Positions 34,399 through 43,046 of a stretch of DNA of 43,460 nt are shown piece by piece. The stretch covers positions 1 through 43,460 of the forward strand of contig JAKIZO010000020.1 of NCBI GenBank assembly GCA_022707965.1. The letters run 5' to 3'. The stretch is from Bacteroidota bacterium (lineage in GTDB: Bacteria; Bacteroidota; Ignavibacteria; Kapaibacteriales; UBA2268). Every line of letters begins with the position of its first letter. Positions within the stretch are counted from its first letter, which is position 1. Made by a program: the position numbers and the translations under genes. Under the pieces are notes generated by a model that did no database searches, had not been told where the DNA came from, and worked only from the letters and a program-made list of their open reading frames with translations.

Positions 34399-35514
34399 CT
34401 ATTGAATTATCAACTCACCTTGCAAAGAACCAGATTCTTTGAGAGCCTGGAAAATTGCAATTAAATCGCGTGGTTTGACTTGAAGCAAATTTAACGCATC
34501 GGCAATATCCTGAACAGTAGCACCGCGTACGACCAGAGCGGAGGCAGCTCTAACTTCTTCCTGCGTTGTAATTTCTGCGCTTTCAGCAATTTGAGGTGGT
34601 CGAATTGTGAATGGAGCCGGTTGCGGAACAAGCACTTGTTTTTGAATTTGTATTTCCAATCCGCTATGAGCAATGACAGCGGGCAGAAGCTGGACGTTAC
34701 CCCCGACTGCAATTGTACCGGTTCTTTCATTTATTACTACTCTTGCAACGGGGTCAGCATTTACGTTTAGCCCTTCTATTTGGGCAATAAAACCAAATAT
34801 CTGGGATTGAGAAAGTCCGCCTGGCAACTGTACCTGAACGCTACCAGCATCGATTGGAGTTGCAGTGCCATTAAGTCTAGGAGAAACATTAATTGCGTCG
34901 GCAATTCGTTGAGCAGTAGTAAAATCAGGTTCGCGTAAAGTAATTGTTATTGCATTATTGTTTATAAAATTGGAATTAATATTTCTTTCTAATATCAAAC
35001 CATTTGGCACACGTCCGCTTGTGGTAACATTTTTTCCGAGCCGTGAACCAAAAGCTTGATAATCGTATCCACCAACCGACAATGGACCTTGTGCCATACC
35101 AACAATTTCACCTGTTGACAGGGACAAAGGCGTCATTAAAAGCACTCCACCTTGAAGCGATGAAGCATCGCCGATTGAGGAAACCTGAACATCGACTTTT
35201 GTCCCAGCTGCCGCAAATGCCGGGATATTTGCTGTTACCATCACAGCAGCAACATTTCGTGTTCGTGGATTAATCGAAGGCGGTGTTAGCCCAAATCGTT
35301 TTAGCATATTCACAACGGACTGGACTGTAAATGAAGCCTGAGGATTATCACCGGTTTGGTTTAATCCCGTAACAAGTCCATATCCGATTGCCTGGAAGCT
35401 TCCGGCACCCTGAATTGTGGCAATATCTTTAATTCGAGCGGCATTTGCATCGAAAAATATGATAATTATGAGAAAGATGGACGACAATATTTTAGTTATT
35501 GTTTTCATATTCAT
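34399..35514 (-). CDS. flgI: flagellar P-ring protein FlgI
   Basis: Builds the periplasmic P ring around the rod. A signal peptide (about 1-24) precedes RIKDIATIQGAGSFQAIGYGLVTGLNQTGD, the family's hallmark start, and later LMTPLSLSTGEIVGMAQGPLSVGG and VINERTGTIAVGG. The C-terminus has VRAASALVVRGATVQDIADALNLLQVKPRDLIAIFQALK. I place the start at the ATG at 35514, which overlaps the flgH stop (TGATG). A TTG 3 bases upstream is the longer alternative. Length about 371 is standard. It needs FlgA (encoded upstream in the same operon) for assembly. Confidence 0.95.
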   Translation of the reverse strand: MNMKTITKILSSIFLIIIIFFDANAARIKDIATIQGAGSFQAIGYGLVTGLNQTGDNPQASFTVQSVVNMLKRFGLTPPSINPRTRNVAAVMVTANIPAFAAAGTKVDVQVSSIGDASSLQGGVLLMTPLSLSTGEIVGMAQGPLSVGGYDYQAFGSRLGKNVTTSGRVPNGLILERNINSNFINNNAITITLREPDFTTAQRIADAINVSPRLNGTATPIDAGSVQVQLPGGLSQSQIFGFIAQIEGLNVNADPVARVVINERTGTIAVGGNVQLLPAVIAHSGLEIQIQKQVLVPQPAPFTIRPPQIAESAEITTQEEVRAASALVVRGATVQDIADALNLLQVKPRDLIAIFQALKESGSLQGELIIQ

Positions 35515-36095
35515 CAAAACAAAATTCTTAAAAATCTTGTAATAAGTCCGGGTTCCTGTGTTTTTGAAACTGTGCCATCGCCTTCGATAAGTAATGTTAA
35601 ATCCATAATGTTGTATGAATAGACACTATTATCTGAATTTACATCAACGGGGCGCACAATTCCGCGAATGGTAATAGTTTGAGTTTCGCCATTGACTTTT
35701 GTTGTGCGTTTTCCTTCGATAAGTAAGTTGCCATTTGGTTGAACTTCGACAACACGGGCACTGAGCCGCGATCGAATTTTTTCGTTGCGTGTAGTTCGCC
35801 CCGAACCACGGAAATTGTTATTTGTGCCAATGTTTCCACTAACATTAGTATTAGATGTACCGGTTGAGAAGCCAACTCCGCCACCTAATTCGGTTGATTT
35901 TCTCTCTTCGGTTGAAGCGTTGTTATCAGCCTGAGTGTCTTCAACGATATATACCATTATCGCATCATCAACCTGGAAAGCTTTTACATCAGAGAATAAA
36001 GAACGTAAGCTTTGCTCTTGTGGCTTAAATTGAGCAAATATAAATTGAGAGTAGAGCAAACAGAGCAATATTAAAAATAATTTTTTCATTTTCAT
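35514..36095 (-). CDS. flgH: flagellar L-ring protein FlgH, without a lipobox
   Basis: Forms the outer-membrane L ring. The signal peptide (about 1-21, ending IFAQ) looks like a signal peptidase I type: the only N-terminal Cys (C12) sits inside the hydrophobic core with LL before it, not in a lipobox. Family stretches include SLFSDVKAFQVDDAIMVYIVEDTQADNNAST, RLSARVVEVQPNGNLLIEGKRTTKVNGE and IRGIVRPVDVNSDNSVYSYNIMDLTL. Typical FlgH is a lipoprotein, so this one may be held by other contacts. Its ATG overlaps the flgA TGA (ATGA), and its stop overlaps the flgI start. Confidence 0.9.
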   Translation of the reverse strand: MKMKKLFLILLCLLYSQFIFAQFKPQEQSLRSLFSDVKAFQVDDAIMVYIVEDTQADNNASTEERKSTELGGGVGFSTGTSNTNVSGNIGTNNNFRGSGRTTRNEKIRSRLSARVVEVQPNGNLLIEGKRTTKVNGETQTITIRGIVRPVDVNSDNSVYSYNIMDLTLLIEGDGTVSKTQEPGLITRFLRILF

Positions 36096-36811
36096 CTCGA
36101 CGAAATTGAATTATTGGAAAGAAGAACAAATCCAAGCTCATTGACGGTTCCTGTAAGAACAATGTTACCTTGACCGCTTCTTTTCACACGAATAATATCG
36201 CCTGCACCACCATCTTGAAGTGCTGTCCCCAGTGTTTTAATTGAAATTGCACCTGATTGAGCTATGATAGTTACAATTTGTCCTTTTTTTATTATAATAT
36301 CATTAGATAAATCACTGATTTTCAAAGGATTATCTTTCGGTATCCCATTTTTTGTAATTTTGCCAACTACTGAGTTATCAAGTACTAATTCACTTTCATT
36401 AAAATTAGTTACATCAACACGTTTAATTATAAAATCAGCATTTGACAAAGTTTCACCACTACGAACGAAACGTGTAGTAACGGGAATTAGACGGAATTTT
36501 CTGATTTTAACACGAATTTGTTCAGTTGAAATAACTTTCCCGTCCTTGATGAAGTCAATCCAAACGAAACCTAATCCTTTGAAATCATTAAAGTTATGTC
36601 TTAAAGAAGCTGAGACTGAACTTTCAACGAAAGAAATTGGGCGAATATTTTGAACAATCTCTATTTCAATATCAGCATTTGTCTGCGATTTAAGAAAATT
36701 TATGATAGCAGTCTCAATTCGCTCTTTCGAAAATGTCGATTGAGAATATGAAATAGATATATTAGCGAAGGAAAATAACAATAATAGCAATATTTTACAA
36801 CAACGAACCAT
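36092..36811 (-). CDS. flgA: P-ring assembly chaperone FlgA
   Basis: Periplasmic chaperone for FlgI. A signal peptide (about 1-24) leads into an N-terminal domain with RIETAIINFLKSQTNADIEIEIV, and then the SAF-like region (about 112-235: SGETLSNADFIIKRVDV... KKGQIVTIIAQSGAISIKTLGTALQDGGAGDIIRVK... LTGTVNELGFV), which matches FlgA well. It lies directly between flgG and flgH, 5 bases after flgG, an order common in flagellar operons. Length 239. Confidence 0.9.
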   Translation of the reverse strand: MVRCCKILLLLLFSFANISISYSQSTFSKERIETAIINFLKSQTNADIEIEIVQNIRPISFVESSVSASLRHNFNDFKGLGFVWIDFIKDGKVISTEQIRVKIRKFRLIPVTTRFVRSGETLSNADFIIKRVDVTNFNESELVLDNSVVGKITKNGIPKDNPLKISDLSNDIIIKKGQIVTIIAQSGAISIKTLGTALQDGGAGDIIRVKRSGQGNIVLTGTVNELGFVLLSNNSISSR

Positions 36812-36816
36812 TTTGG

Positions 36817-37605
36817 CTACCGTTTAAGATTAACAGCAGTAGAAAGAATATCATCAGCAGTTTTAACCGACTTTGAATTTAGTTCATAAGCACGCTGTGC
36901 AGTAATCATATTGACCATTTCTTCGACAATATCAACATTTGCAGATTCAAGGTGGTGCTGAATAATTTCGCCCGTGTTGTTTGTCCCGGGAATTTCAAAG
37001 AAGGGTTGTCCCGAAGCAGGTGTTTCCTGGTAGAAATTATCGCCGATTGATTTAAGTCCAGTGGGGTTGATAAAACGAGCAAGTTCGATTTGCCCCAAAA
37101 CAGTTGCATCAGTTGAGTTTTCAGTGAGAATACTTACCACACCATCTCTTGTTATTTGAATTTCTATCGCATCGGATGGAATTGTAAATCCAGGGTCGAG
37201 TGAATATCCTTGCGAGGTAACAATTTGTCCATTTCTATCGAGCTGGAACGAGCCATCGCGAGTATAAACAAGATTACCGTCGGGCTTTCGAATAACAAAG
37301 AAGCCGTCGCCATTAATCGCCATATCCAGTGGATTATTTGTTGAAGCAATATCACCCTGTCTGAATATTTTCGTTGTGGCAACAAGTTCGGTTCCCGAAC
37401 CAATTTGAACTTCGTTGAGAGGTTCGACACCAGAACGAGCGACATTGCCAGCAGGTCTAAGTGTTTCATAAAGCAAATCTTGGAACTCGGGACGAACTTT
37501 TTTAAAGCCCGTCGTGTTAACGTTAGCGATATTATTGGCTATTATCTCAACATATCGTTGTTGAGAAGAAAGCCCGGTGGACGCTGTTCTTAATGTTTTA
37601 TCCAT
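36817..37605 (-). CDS. flgG: flagellar distal rod protein FlgG
   Basis: Forms the distal rod. The N-terminus (LRTASTGLSSQQRYVEIIANNIANVNTTGFKKVRPEFQDLLYETL) is the family's signature, followed by GDIASTNNPLDMAINGDGFFVIRKPDG and the C-terminal LESANVDIVEEMVNMITAQRAYELNSKSVKTADDILSTAVNL. Length 262 is normal. AAGGA precedes the ATG at a slightly long distance. The second rod-family gene (flgF) lies 24 bases upstream. Confidence 0.94.
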   Translation of the reverse strand: MDKTLRTASTGLSSQQRYVEIIANNIANVNTTGFKKVRPEFQDLLYETLRPAGNVARSGVEPLNEVQIGSGTELVATTKIFRQGDIASTNNPLDMAINGDGFFVIRKPDGNLVYTRDGSFQLDRNGQIVTSQGYSLDPGFTIPSDAIEIQITRDGVVSILTENSTDATVLGQIELARFINPTGLKSIGDNFYQETPASGQPFFEIPGTNNTGEIIQHHLESANVDIVEEMVNMITAQRAYELNSKSVKTADDILSTAVNLKR

Positions 37606-37629
37606 ATTAAAACATCCTTGTTTATTTTA

Positions 37630-38409
37630 TTATTGATATCTTCCTATTGCAATACTTTTATCAAGAGTGCTGTCATTTGTAGCAATTACCTTGCTACCTG
37701 CTTCGAACATTCGTTGAAGTTCAATGAGTTCGACCATCTCTTTGACAATATTTACGTTAGAACCTTCAATCCAGCCTTGCTTAATAACTACATCATCGGG
37801 ATTGACAGGTTCGACATCAGCCATCCATTTAGCTATAAAATGCTGGTTTGAAATACGCTGAATTGTATTGTTATCCTGGGGTTTGGCGATGATTATGGTG
37901 CCGATTTCACGATTATTTGCAAAAACGTGCCCATTTTCAGTGATTTTAATATCAACTGATTTGAAATCAGTGTAGCCTTCTTTTGAAATCAAGAATTCTT
38001 TCGGAATCACCAAATCACCGCCATATCCTTGTAATTTTTTGCCATCCTTGGCAATTATTTCCCCATCCGTGTTTATTGTGAAATTCCCTGCTCTGGTGAG
38101 ATAATCCTTCCCTTCGATATCTTTCAGAACAAAGAAACCATCCCCTTGAATAGCCAAATCTAATGGGTTATCTGTTTGCTGGAAGCTTCCTGCTTCAAAT
38201 ACAGTGTATGAGCCAATTGGCGGGTCATTTTGTTCGACATCCCCTTTTACATTATAAAAGTTTGCTCGTGCATCAATAAGATTTCTTTCAAAAACGCCTT
38301 GCCTTCTGAAACCAGTAGTATTGGCGTTTGCCATATTGTTTGCAGTTACTTCAAGTCTGGTCTGCTGATTGAGCATACCCAGAGCTGCTGTAAAAAATTC
38401 CTTTAACAT
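37630..38409 (-). CDS. flgF: flagellar proximal rod protein FlgF
   Basis: Rod/hook-family protein. LGMLNQQTRLEVTANNMANANTTGFRRQGVF near the start, NPLDLAIQGDGFFVLKD in the middle and EGSNVNIVKEMVELIELQRMFEAGSKVIATNDSTLDKSI at the end fit the FlgF/FlgG type. The position before flgG and the length (259) favour FlgF. It is the first gene of the long flagellar transcript. An AAGGA ribosome site and a possible sigma-54-type promoter (38443-38458) lie just upstream. Confidence 0.9.
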   Translation of the reverse strand: MLKEFFTAALGMLNQQTRLEVTANNMANANTTGFRRQGVFERNLIDARANFYNVKGDVEQNDPPIGSYTVFEAGSFQQTDNPLDLAIQGDGFFVLKDIEGKDYLTRAGNFTINTDGEIIAKDGKKLQGYGGDLVIPKEFLISKEGYTDFKSVDIKITENGHVFANNREIGTIIIAKPQDNNTIQRISNQHFIAKWMADVEPVNPDDVVIKQGWIEGSNVNIVKEMVELIELQRMFEAGSKVIATNDSTLDKSIAIGRYQ

Positions 38410-38442
38410 TTCGTTTCATCCTTGAAAAACTATAATATTTGC

Positions 38443-38458
38443 AACAATGATTATGCCA
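38443..38458 (-). promoter_or_regulatory. possible sigma-54-type promoter for the flagellar operon
   Basis: On the minus strand, TGGCATAATCATTGTT matches the sigma-54 pattern (TGGCAY, 5 bases, TTGCW) with one mismatch (TTGTT), and its GG and second element are at the right distance. It is 34 bases before the flgF ATG. Sigma-54 promoters drive middle flagellar genes in many bacteria. Without rpoN or an activator gene in the window this is only a candidate. Confidence 0.4.
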
Positions 38459-38580
38459 TTAGAATTTTCAGTTGTATTAATGGCAAACCAACTTTATTAA
38501 TCAATTGAAATTAAATAAGTTACAAGTATCGACTAAAAGAAAAAATCAAGTTGAATATTAAACAATGAGAATATTAATGA

Positions 38581-38608
38581 ACAAAAATAACCACCAGGAT
38601 GGTTATTA
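38581..38608 (-). terminator. terminator after the PAS histidine kinase gene
   Basis: A perfect 8-bp stem (AATAACCA at 38586-38593, TGGTTATT at 38600-38607) with a 6-base loop overlaps the last bases of the kinase stop codon. On the minus strand it is followed by a short T-run. It separates the purB/kinase transcript from the flagellar operon, which must therefore have its own promoter. Confidence 0.65.
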
Positions 38609-40552
38609 TTTTCGCAAATCTTTGAGAGGCAGTGTAACAAAGAAGGTAGAGCCTTTTTCTAATTCGCTTTCCACTCTGATAGAACTATGATTTATTTCGG
38701 CAAATTCTTTGCAAAGCACCAGTCCCAGACCTGTGCCTACTTCGTTTGCAGTTCCAAGAGTTGAGTTGTAGCTATCAATTTTGAAAAGATTATCCAACGT
38801 AGCTTCGTCCATACCAACTCCATCATCTTTGACATAAAGCTCGACATAATTATCGTCTATTGGCTTGCAACCAATCCAAATATTTCCACCATAGTTAGTG
38901 AACTTGATTGCATTAGAAATTAAGTTTCTGAGAATTGTATTTAATATGTTTAAGTCTGAGAATACAATAATATCACTATTAAGTTCGTTGTGCAGAGTAA
39001 TTTTTTTAGCATCAGCAGTAGCGGAAGAAAGCGATACGTTTAGTTCAACTATCTGGAACAAATCAACGAATTCAGGAGTGTATTTAATTTTACCACGTTG
39101 AATACGTGACCAATTAAGCAAATTTTCAAGAAGCTTATGGAGATTAATAGCAGATTTATTAAGAGCAGTGGCAAGTTCCTGAATATCTTTTGTAGAAAGC
39201 TGGTTAATATTAGAGGATAGATATTTTGTTAAACTCATAAAGCCTTGAAACGGTGAAATTAAGTCGTGAGCAATAACAGAAAAGAATTTATCTTTTGCAG
39301 CAAGCGATGCTTTTAGTTGCTCTTTGGAATTCCGGAGTTGCTTATTCAGTTCCATTATTTCAGTTGCTCTCTGGTCGGTCAATCTATTGGATAGTTTAAG
39401 AGCAACAATTAGATTTTTCATTTCTTCTTCGTTTCTTCTTTGTTCGGTAATATCCATAGCCGAACAAACTAAAAATTCAACTTCATTTGTTTGGAAATTA
39501 ATTTTTGGTGTAACTTTAATTTTGAGAAGTCGCTTATTCCCTAATTTATTAAAAATAAATTTATCAAAATATTGAGGATACTTGCTTTTCCACACTTTAT
39601 TGAAAATTTCTCTCAGCTCCGATGCTTCGAAATGAGGTAGGAAATCATCTAATGTTATTGCAGTTGAAGTGTCCTCCACACCAAAGAAATCCGCAAAAGA
39701 ATGATTGAAAAGTTTAATCGAAGAAGGTGAATCCATATACCAAATAAGCAAATCGACATTATCGAGAAGTAATTGCTGTTCGAAAGCTTTACTATGAAGA
39801 TTTTTTTCAGCAAGTTTCTTTTCAGTAATGTCTTCAATGATGATAATACCACCATTATTTTCATCATTATGAACGAGTGGAACGCCACGAATATTACAAA
39901 AGATAGGTTCGTGGATTTCACGGGTTTGCACTTCTACATCTTTTAATTCGATAATATGGTTTTGGAGAACTTTTTTTATTTCATTGCAGTATTCAGCAGA
40001 ACAAAAAACTTGTGAGAAAAGGTCTTTCCCAATAACATTTTCTTTGCAATAATTATTGCGTAAATAATTTGTAAAGAAGTAATCATTGGCAAATATAACT
40101 TTGCCAGAATTATCCAAGACAATTATAGAGATTGGTGATTTAACAGCCAAAGTTCTATATTTTTTCTCGCTATCAGAGTAAGCTTTTTCTAATAATTTTC
40201 GTTTAGTAATATCTAAAATTTGAATAGCCAAATACTTTTTGTCCAAAGGATAAACTGTGATTTCGTAAAAACGGTTAGTATTTTTATTCGACAGTTCAAA
40301 GACACTTGGGACAGTTACATTAGATAATTTATCAATAAAAGCAAGGATATCTGAAGAGAATAGATAAGATAATTTATTAATACTTTTGTTTAGAAAATCA
40401 CTTTTTGATACTTCGAAAAAATCTTCAAATGCTTTATTTGCATCAAAAATGATATAATCGAATTTATTATTTTCAACAGGAATAATCTCTAATAATACAA
40501 AAGCAATATTAATGTTTTCGATGAACTGATTATATATATCTTCTCTTTTCAT
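38606..40552 (-). CDS. PAS-domain sensor histidine kinase
   Basis: Signal-sensing kinase without membrane helices or a fused receiver. Three PAS-like domains (about 10-120, 130-245 and 255-375, each followed by a D-I-T-E/K-R-type linker) precede a coiled coil (380-420), the HisKA domain with the phospho-acceptor in AHDLISPFQGF (about H429) and a HATPase domain with LRNLISNAIKFTNYGG (N box), DDGVGMDEATLDN (G1) and GTGLGLVLCKEFAEIN (G2). I place the start at the ATG at 40552. No response regulator is adjacent. It follows purB by 14 bases and is probably co-transcribed with it, an unusual partner for a sensor kinase. Confidence 0.9.
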   Translation of the reverse strand: MKREDIYNQFIENINIAFVLLEIIPVENNKFDYIIFDANKAFEDFFEVSKSDFLNKSINKLSYLFSSDILAFIDKLSNVTVPSVFELSNKNTNRFYEITVYPLDKKYLAIQILDITKRKLLEKAYSDSEKKYRTLAVKSPISIIVLDNSGKVIFANDYFFTNYLRNNYCKENVIGKDLFSQVFCSAEYCNEIKKVLQNHIIELKDVEVQTREIHEPIFCNIRGVPLVHNDENNGGIIIIEDITEKKLAEKNLHSKAFEQQLLLDNVDLLIWYMDSPSSIKLFNHSFADFFGVEDTSTAITLDDFLPHFEASELREIFNKVWKSKYPQYFDKFIFNKLGNKRLLKIKVTPKINFQTNEVEFLVCSAMDITEQRRNEEEMKNLIVALKLSNRLTDQRATEIMELNKQLRNSKEQLKASLAAKDKFFSVIAHDLISPFQGFMSLTKYLSSNINQLSTKDIQELATALNKSAINLHKLLENLLNWSRIQRGKIKYTPEFVDLFQIVELNVSLSSATADAKKITLHNELNSDIIVFSDLNILNTILRNLISNAIKFTNYGGNIWIGCKPIDDNYVELYVKDDGVGMDEATLDNLFKIDSYNSTLGTANEVGTGLGLVLCKEFAEINHSSIRVESELEKGSTFFVTLPLKDLRK

Positions 40553-40566
40553 AAACAAATTAGTAA

Positions 40567-41859
40567 TTATATATTCAACTTAGAATATATATAATCGACA
40601 CTTTTGAAAATTTCTTTAAAATCAAACAGACTTAAAAGTTCTTCTTCGGAGAAATGTTGCATTAATTCATTATTTTCTTTAAGAGATTGCATAAAAGGAA
40701 CTTTTTCGTTCCAGGTTCGCATTGCAGATTTTTGAACTAATTCGTAAGCAATTTGCCTTTTAAGTCCTTTGCGAGCAAGAGCAAGCAGAACTTTTTGCGA
40801 GTTATACAGTCCGTTTGTAATTTCAAGATTTTTCATCATATTTTCGGGATATACAATAAGATTATCGAGGAGATTAATCGCACGGCGAAGAATATAGTGG
40901 CAAGAGATAGTGCTATCGGGGAAAATAATTCTCTCAACAGAAGAGTGAGAAATATCACGTTCGTGCCAGAGAGCATTGTTCTCGATTGCTGCCAGAGCGT
41001 TTGTTCGCAGGAGCCTTGCTTGCCCAGAAATATTTTCGCTACTTATTGGATTGCGTTTATGAGGCATAGCGGAGCTACCTTTTTGCCCTTTCGAGAAATA
41101 TTCCTCTGCTTCGAGCACCTCAGTCCTTTGCAAATGGCGAATCTCTGTGGCAATTTTTTCGAGCATAGAGCCAATCATAGCAATTGAATGCAAAAATTGA
41201 GCGTGGCGGTCGCGTTGAACAACTTGTGTAGAAATTATTGAAGGACGCAACCCTAATTTTTCGCAAACATATTCTTCAATAAACGGAGGGATATGCTCGT
41301 AAGTGCCAACTGCACCACTGATTTTGCCAACTGCAATTTCCTCGATTGCCTGCTTCATTCTGTTTATGTTTCTTCGACATTCATCCAACCATAAAGCAAA
41401 TTTCAACCCAAAAGTCATTGGCTCAGCGTGGACACCGTGGCTTCGTCCAATGCAAACAGTATATTTAAATTCATTGGCTCGTTTAATTAGCACTTGTTCC
41501 AGGTTGCTGAGTTCTTCGAGAATAAGTTCGCCCGCTTGTTTTGCTTGGACAGCAAGAGAAGTATCGAGAACATCGGAAGAAGTCATACCTAAATGGATAA
41601 AACGAGAGGGTTCGCCGACCTGTTCTTCAATACTTGTCAGAAAAGCAATAACATCGTGTTTGGTTGTTTGCTCAATTTCATTTATTCTATTGATGTTAAT
41701 TTTAGCTTTGCTTCTAATTTCGCTAATGATTTCAGGAGGAGCAATACCAAGTTGGACCTGTGCTTCGCAAGCAAGAATTTCGATTTCAAGCCAGATTTTG
41801 AATTTATTTTCGTCTGACCATATATGAGCCATTTCGGGCAAAGTATATCTTTCAATCAT
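40567..41859 (-). CDS. purB: adenylosuccinate lyase
   Basis: Catalyses two steps of purine synthesis: SAICAR to AICAR plus fumarate, and adenylosuccinate to AMP plus fumarate. A 430-residue protein of the fumarase/aspartase superfamily, with TKHDVIAF (H68), the SDVLDT loop at 95-100, the catalytic GRSHGVHAEP (H141), and the mobile signature loop GSSAMPHKRNPISSEN at about 261-276, whose Ser is the catalytic base. It ends in the helical C-terminal domain. The promoter region is shared with the divergent WG-repeat gene (41860-41971). A weak ribosome site precedes the ATG. Confidence 0.95.
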   Translation of the reverse strand: MIERYTLPEMAHIWSDENKFKIWLEIEILACEAQVQLGIAPPEIISEIRSKAKININRINEIEQTTKHDVIAFLTSIEEQVGEPSRFIHLGMTSSDVLDTSLAVQAKQAGELILEELSNLEQVLIKRANEFKYTVCIGRSHGVHAEPMTFGLKFALWLDECRRNINRMKQAIEEIAVGKISGAVGTYEHIPPFIEEYVCEKLGLRPSIISTQVVQRDRHAQFLHSIAMIGSMLEKIATEIRHLQRTEVLEAEEYFSKGQKGSSAMPHKRNPISSENISGQARLLRTNALAAIENNALWHERDISHSSVERIIFPDSTISCHYILRRAINLLDNLIVYPENMMKNLEITNGLYNSQKVLLALARKGLKRQIAYELVQKSAMRTWNEKVPFMQSLKENNELMQHFSEEELLSLFDFKEIFKSVDYIYSKLNI

Positions 41860-41971
41860 ATTAAGAAAACACTAAAAGATTAACATAAATTATTATCAAA
41901 ATTAAAGAAAAATCTTTATTTTTCTTAATTAATTTATGGCACATTTAGGAAATACTATTTTGAGGTTTGAA

Positions 41972-43045
41972 GTGAAATTCTTTTTGTCTGCTTTATTATT
42001 GATTTGTTGTGCCACTATTGCAAGTGCCAGACAACCGCTCTGTGCATTCAGAGTAGAAAATATATGGTATTTTTTGACCGAAGATGGCAAAGAAATGTGC
42101 AAACCGATGATTTTAGACGGAATTTCGCACTATTCAGAAGGAAAATTTGCTGCACGCAAAAGGACCAAAGATACAGTTTATTTTGCATATTTCGATATTA
42201 ATGGAAAAGAACTTTTTAAAGTAAACACTTCGCTGCCATTTCAATTTAAGCAAGGATATGCATTAACAGTCAAGTATTTTGATGAAAAAGGGACGCAACG
42301 ACTTTATGGGATGATTGATAGCACGGGCAAAACGATTTTTGATAATGTTTTGCCTGATGCCCTGGAATTTTCGGATTCGCATGCATACATTGATGACTAC
42401 GACAAAAAAGGTTATATTAATTTAGATGCTGAGTTTGCTATTCAGATACCCGACACGCTGGTTGGTTATAGATTTTCGGAAGGATTGGCAGCTGTTTCTA
42501 ATGCTGAAATGAAAATTGGTTTTATTAATAAAAGTGGTGAAATTGTTATTCCATTGAAATATTACGAAGCAGGGATTTTTTCCGAAGGATTATGTAAGGT
42601 GTTTGGAGAAGACGGCTTTGGATTTATTAACAAACAGGGCGATTTAGTAATTGCGCATAGATTTGATGAAGCAAGAAATTTTTTTGAGGATAGAGCATTT
42701 GTAGGTATTCTTGATGATGATTACAAACTGACCTGGGGATTTATTGATAAGGACGGAAGAATGATAGAAAGCTACATTTATTCAAATGTATTAGATTTTA
42801 GCGAGGGATTGGCAGCTGTCCAAAAAGACAATTATTGGGGCTATATCGACAAAAATGGCAATACAGTGATAGATTTCAAGTATAATGACGCAGATAGTTT
42901 TAAAAATGGTTTAGCTTTTGTAGTCGATAGACAGAACAAAAAGGCAGGATATATAGACAAGAAAGGGAATTTTTTTATAACATTCAATAAATTTGAAATT
43001 CTCATTGATTTTAGAAGTAACAGAAAATTCTTTAACTTCCAGTAA
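41972..43045 (+). CDS. exported WG-repeat protein
   Basis: A 357-residue exported protein made of WG-containing repeats (DUF3298-type 'WG repeat'). Units such as GFINKSGEIVIPLKYYEAGIFSEGLCKV, GFINKQGDLVIAHRFDEARNF, WGFIDKDGRMIESYIYSNVLDFSEGLAAV and WGYIDKNGNTVIDFKYNDADSF recur about seven times over residues 30-350. I prefer the GTG at 41972, which has a GAGG site and begins a normal signal peptide (KFFLSALLLICCATIASA). The ATG at 41936 gives 12 more residues and has no ribosome site. WG proteins are usually secreted or surface proteins of unknown function. The TonB receptor begins 1 base after its stop, so the pair may form an operon. Confidence 0.88.
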   Translation: MKFFLSALLLICCATIASARQPLCAFRVENIWYFLTEDGKEMCKPMILDGISHYSEGKFAARKRTKDTVYFAYFDINGKELFKVNTSLPFQFKQGYALTVKYFDEKGTQRLYGMIDSTGKTIFDNVLPDALEFSDSHAYIDDYDKKGYINLDAEFAIQIPDTLVGYRFSEGLAAVSNAEMKIGFINKSGEIVIPLKYYEAGIFSEGLCKVFGEDGFGFINKQGDLVIAHRFDEARNFFEDRAFVGILDDDYKLTWGFIDKDGRMIESYIYSNVLDFSEGLAAVQKDNYWGYIDKNGNTVIDFKYNDADSFKNGLAFVVDRQNKKAGYIDKKGNFFITFNKFEILIDFRSNRKFFNFQ

Positions 43046-43046
43046 T

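Noticed and set aside
41303-41827. A 174-codon open frame on the plus strand opposite purB
   Set aside because: It lies wholly within the well-supported purB gene on the other strand, has no family match I can recognise and a composition expected of an antisense shadow.
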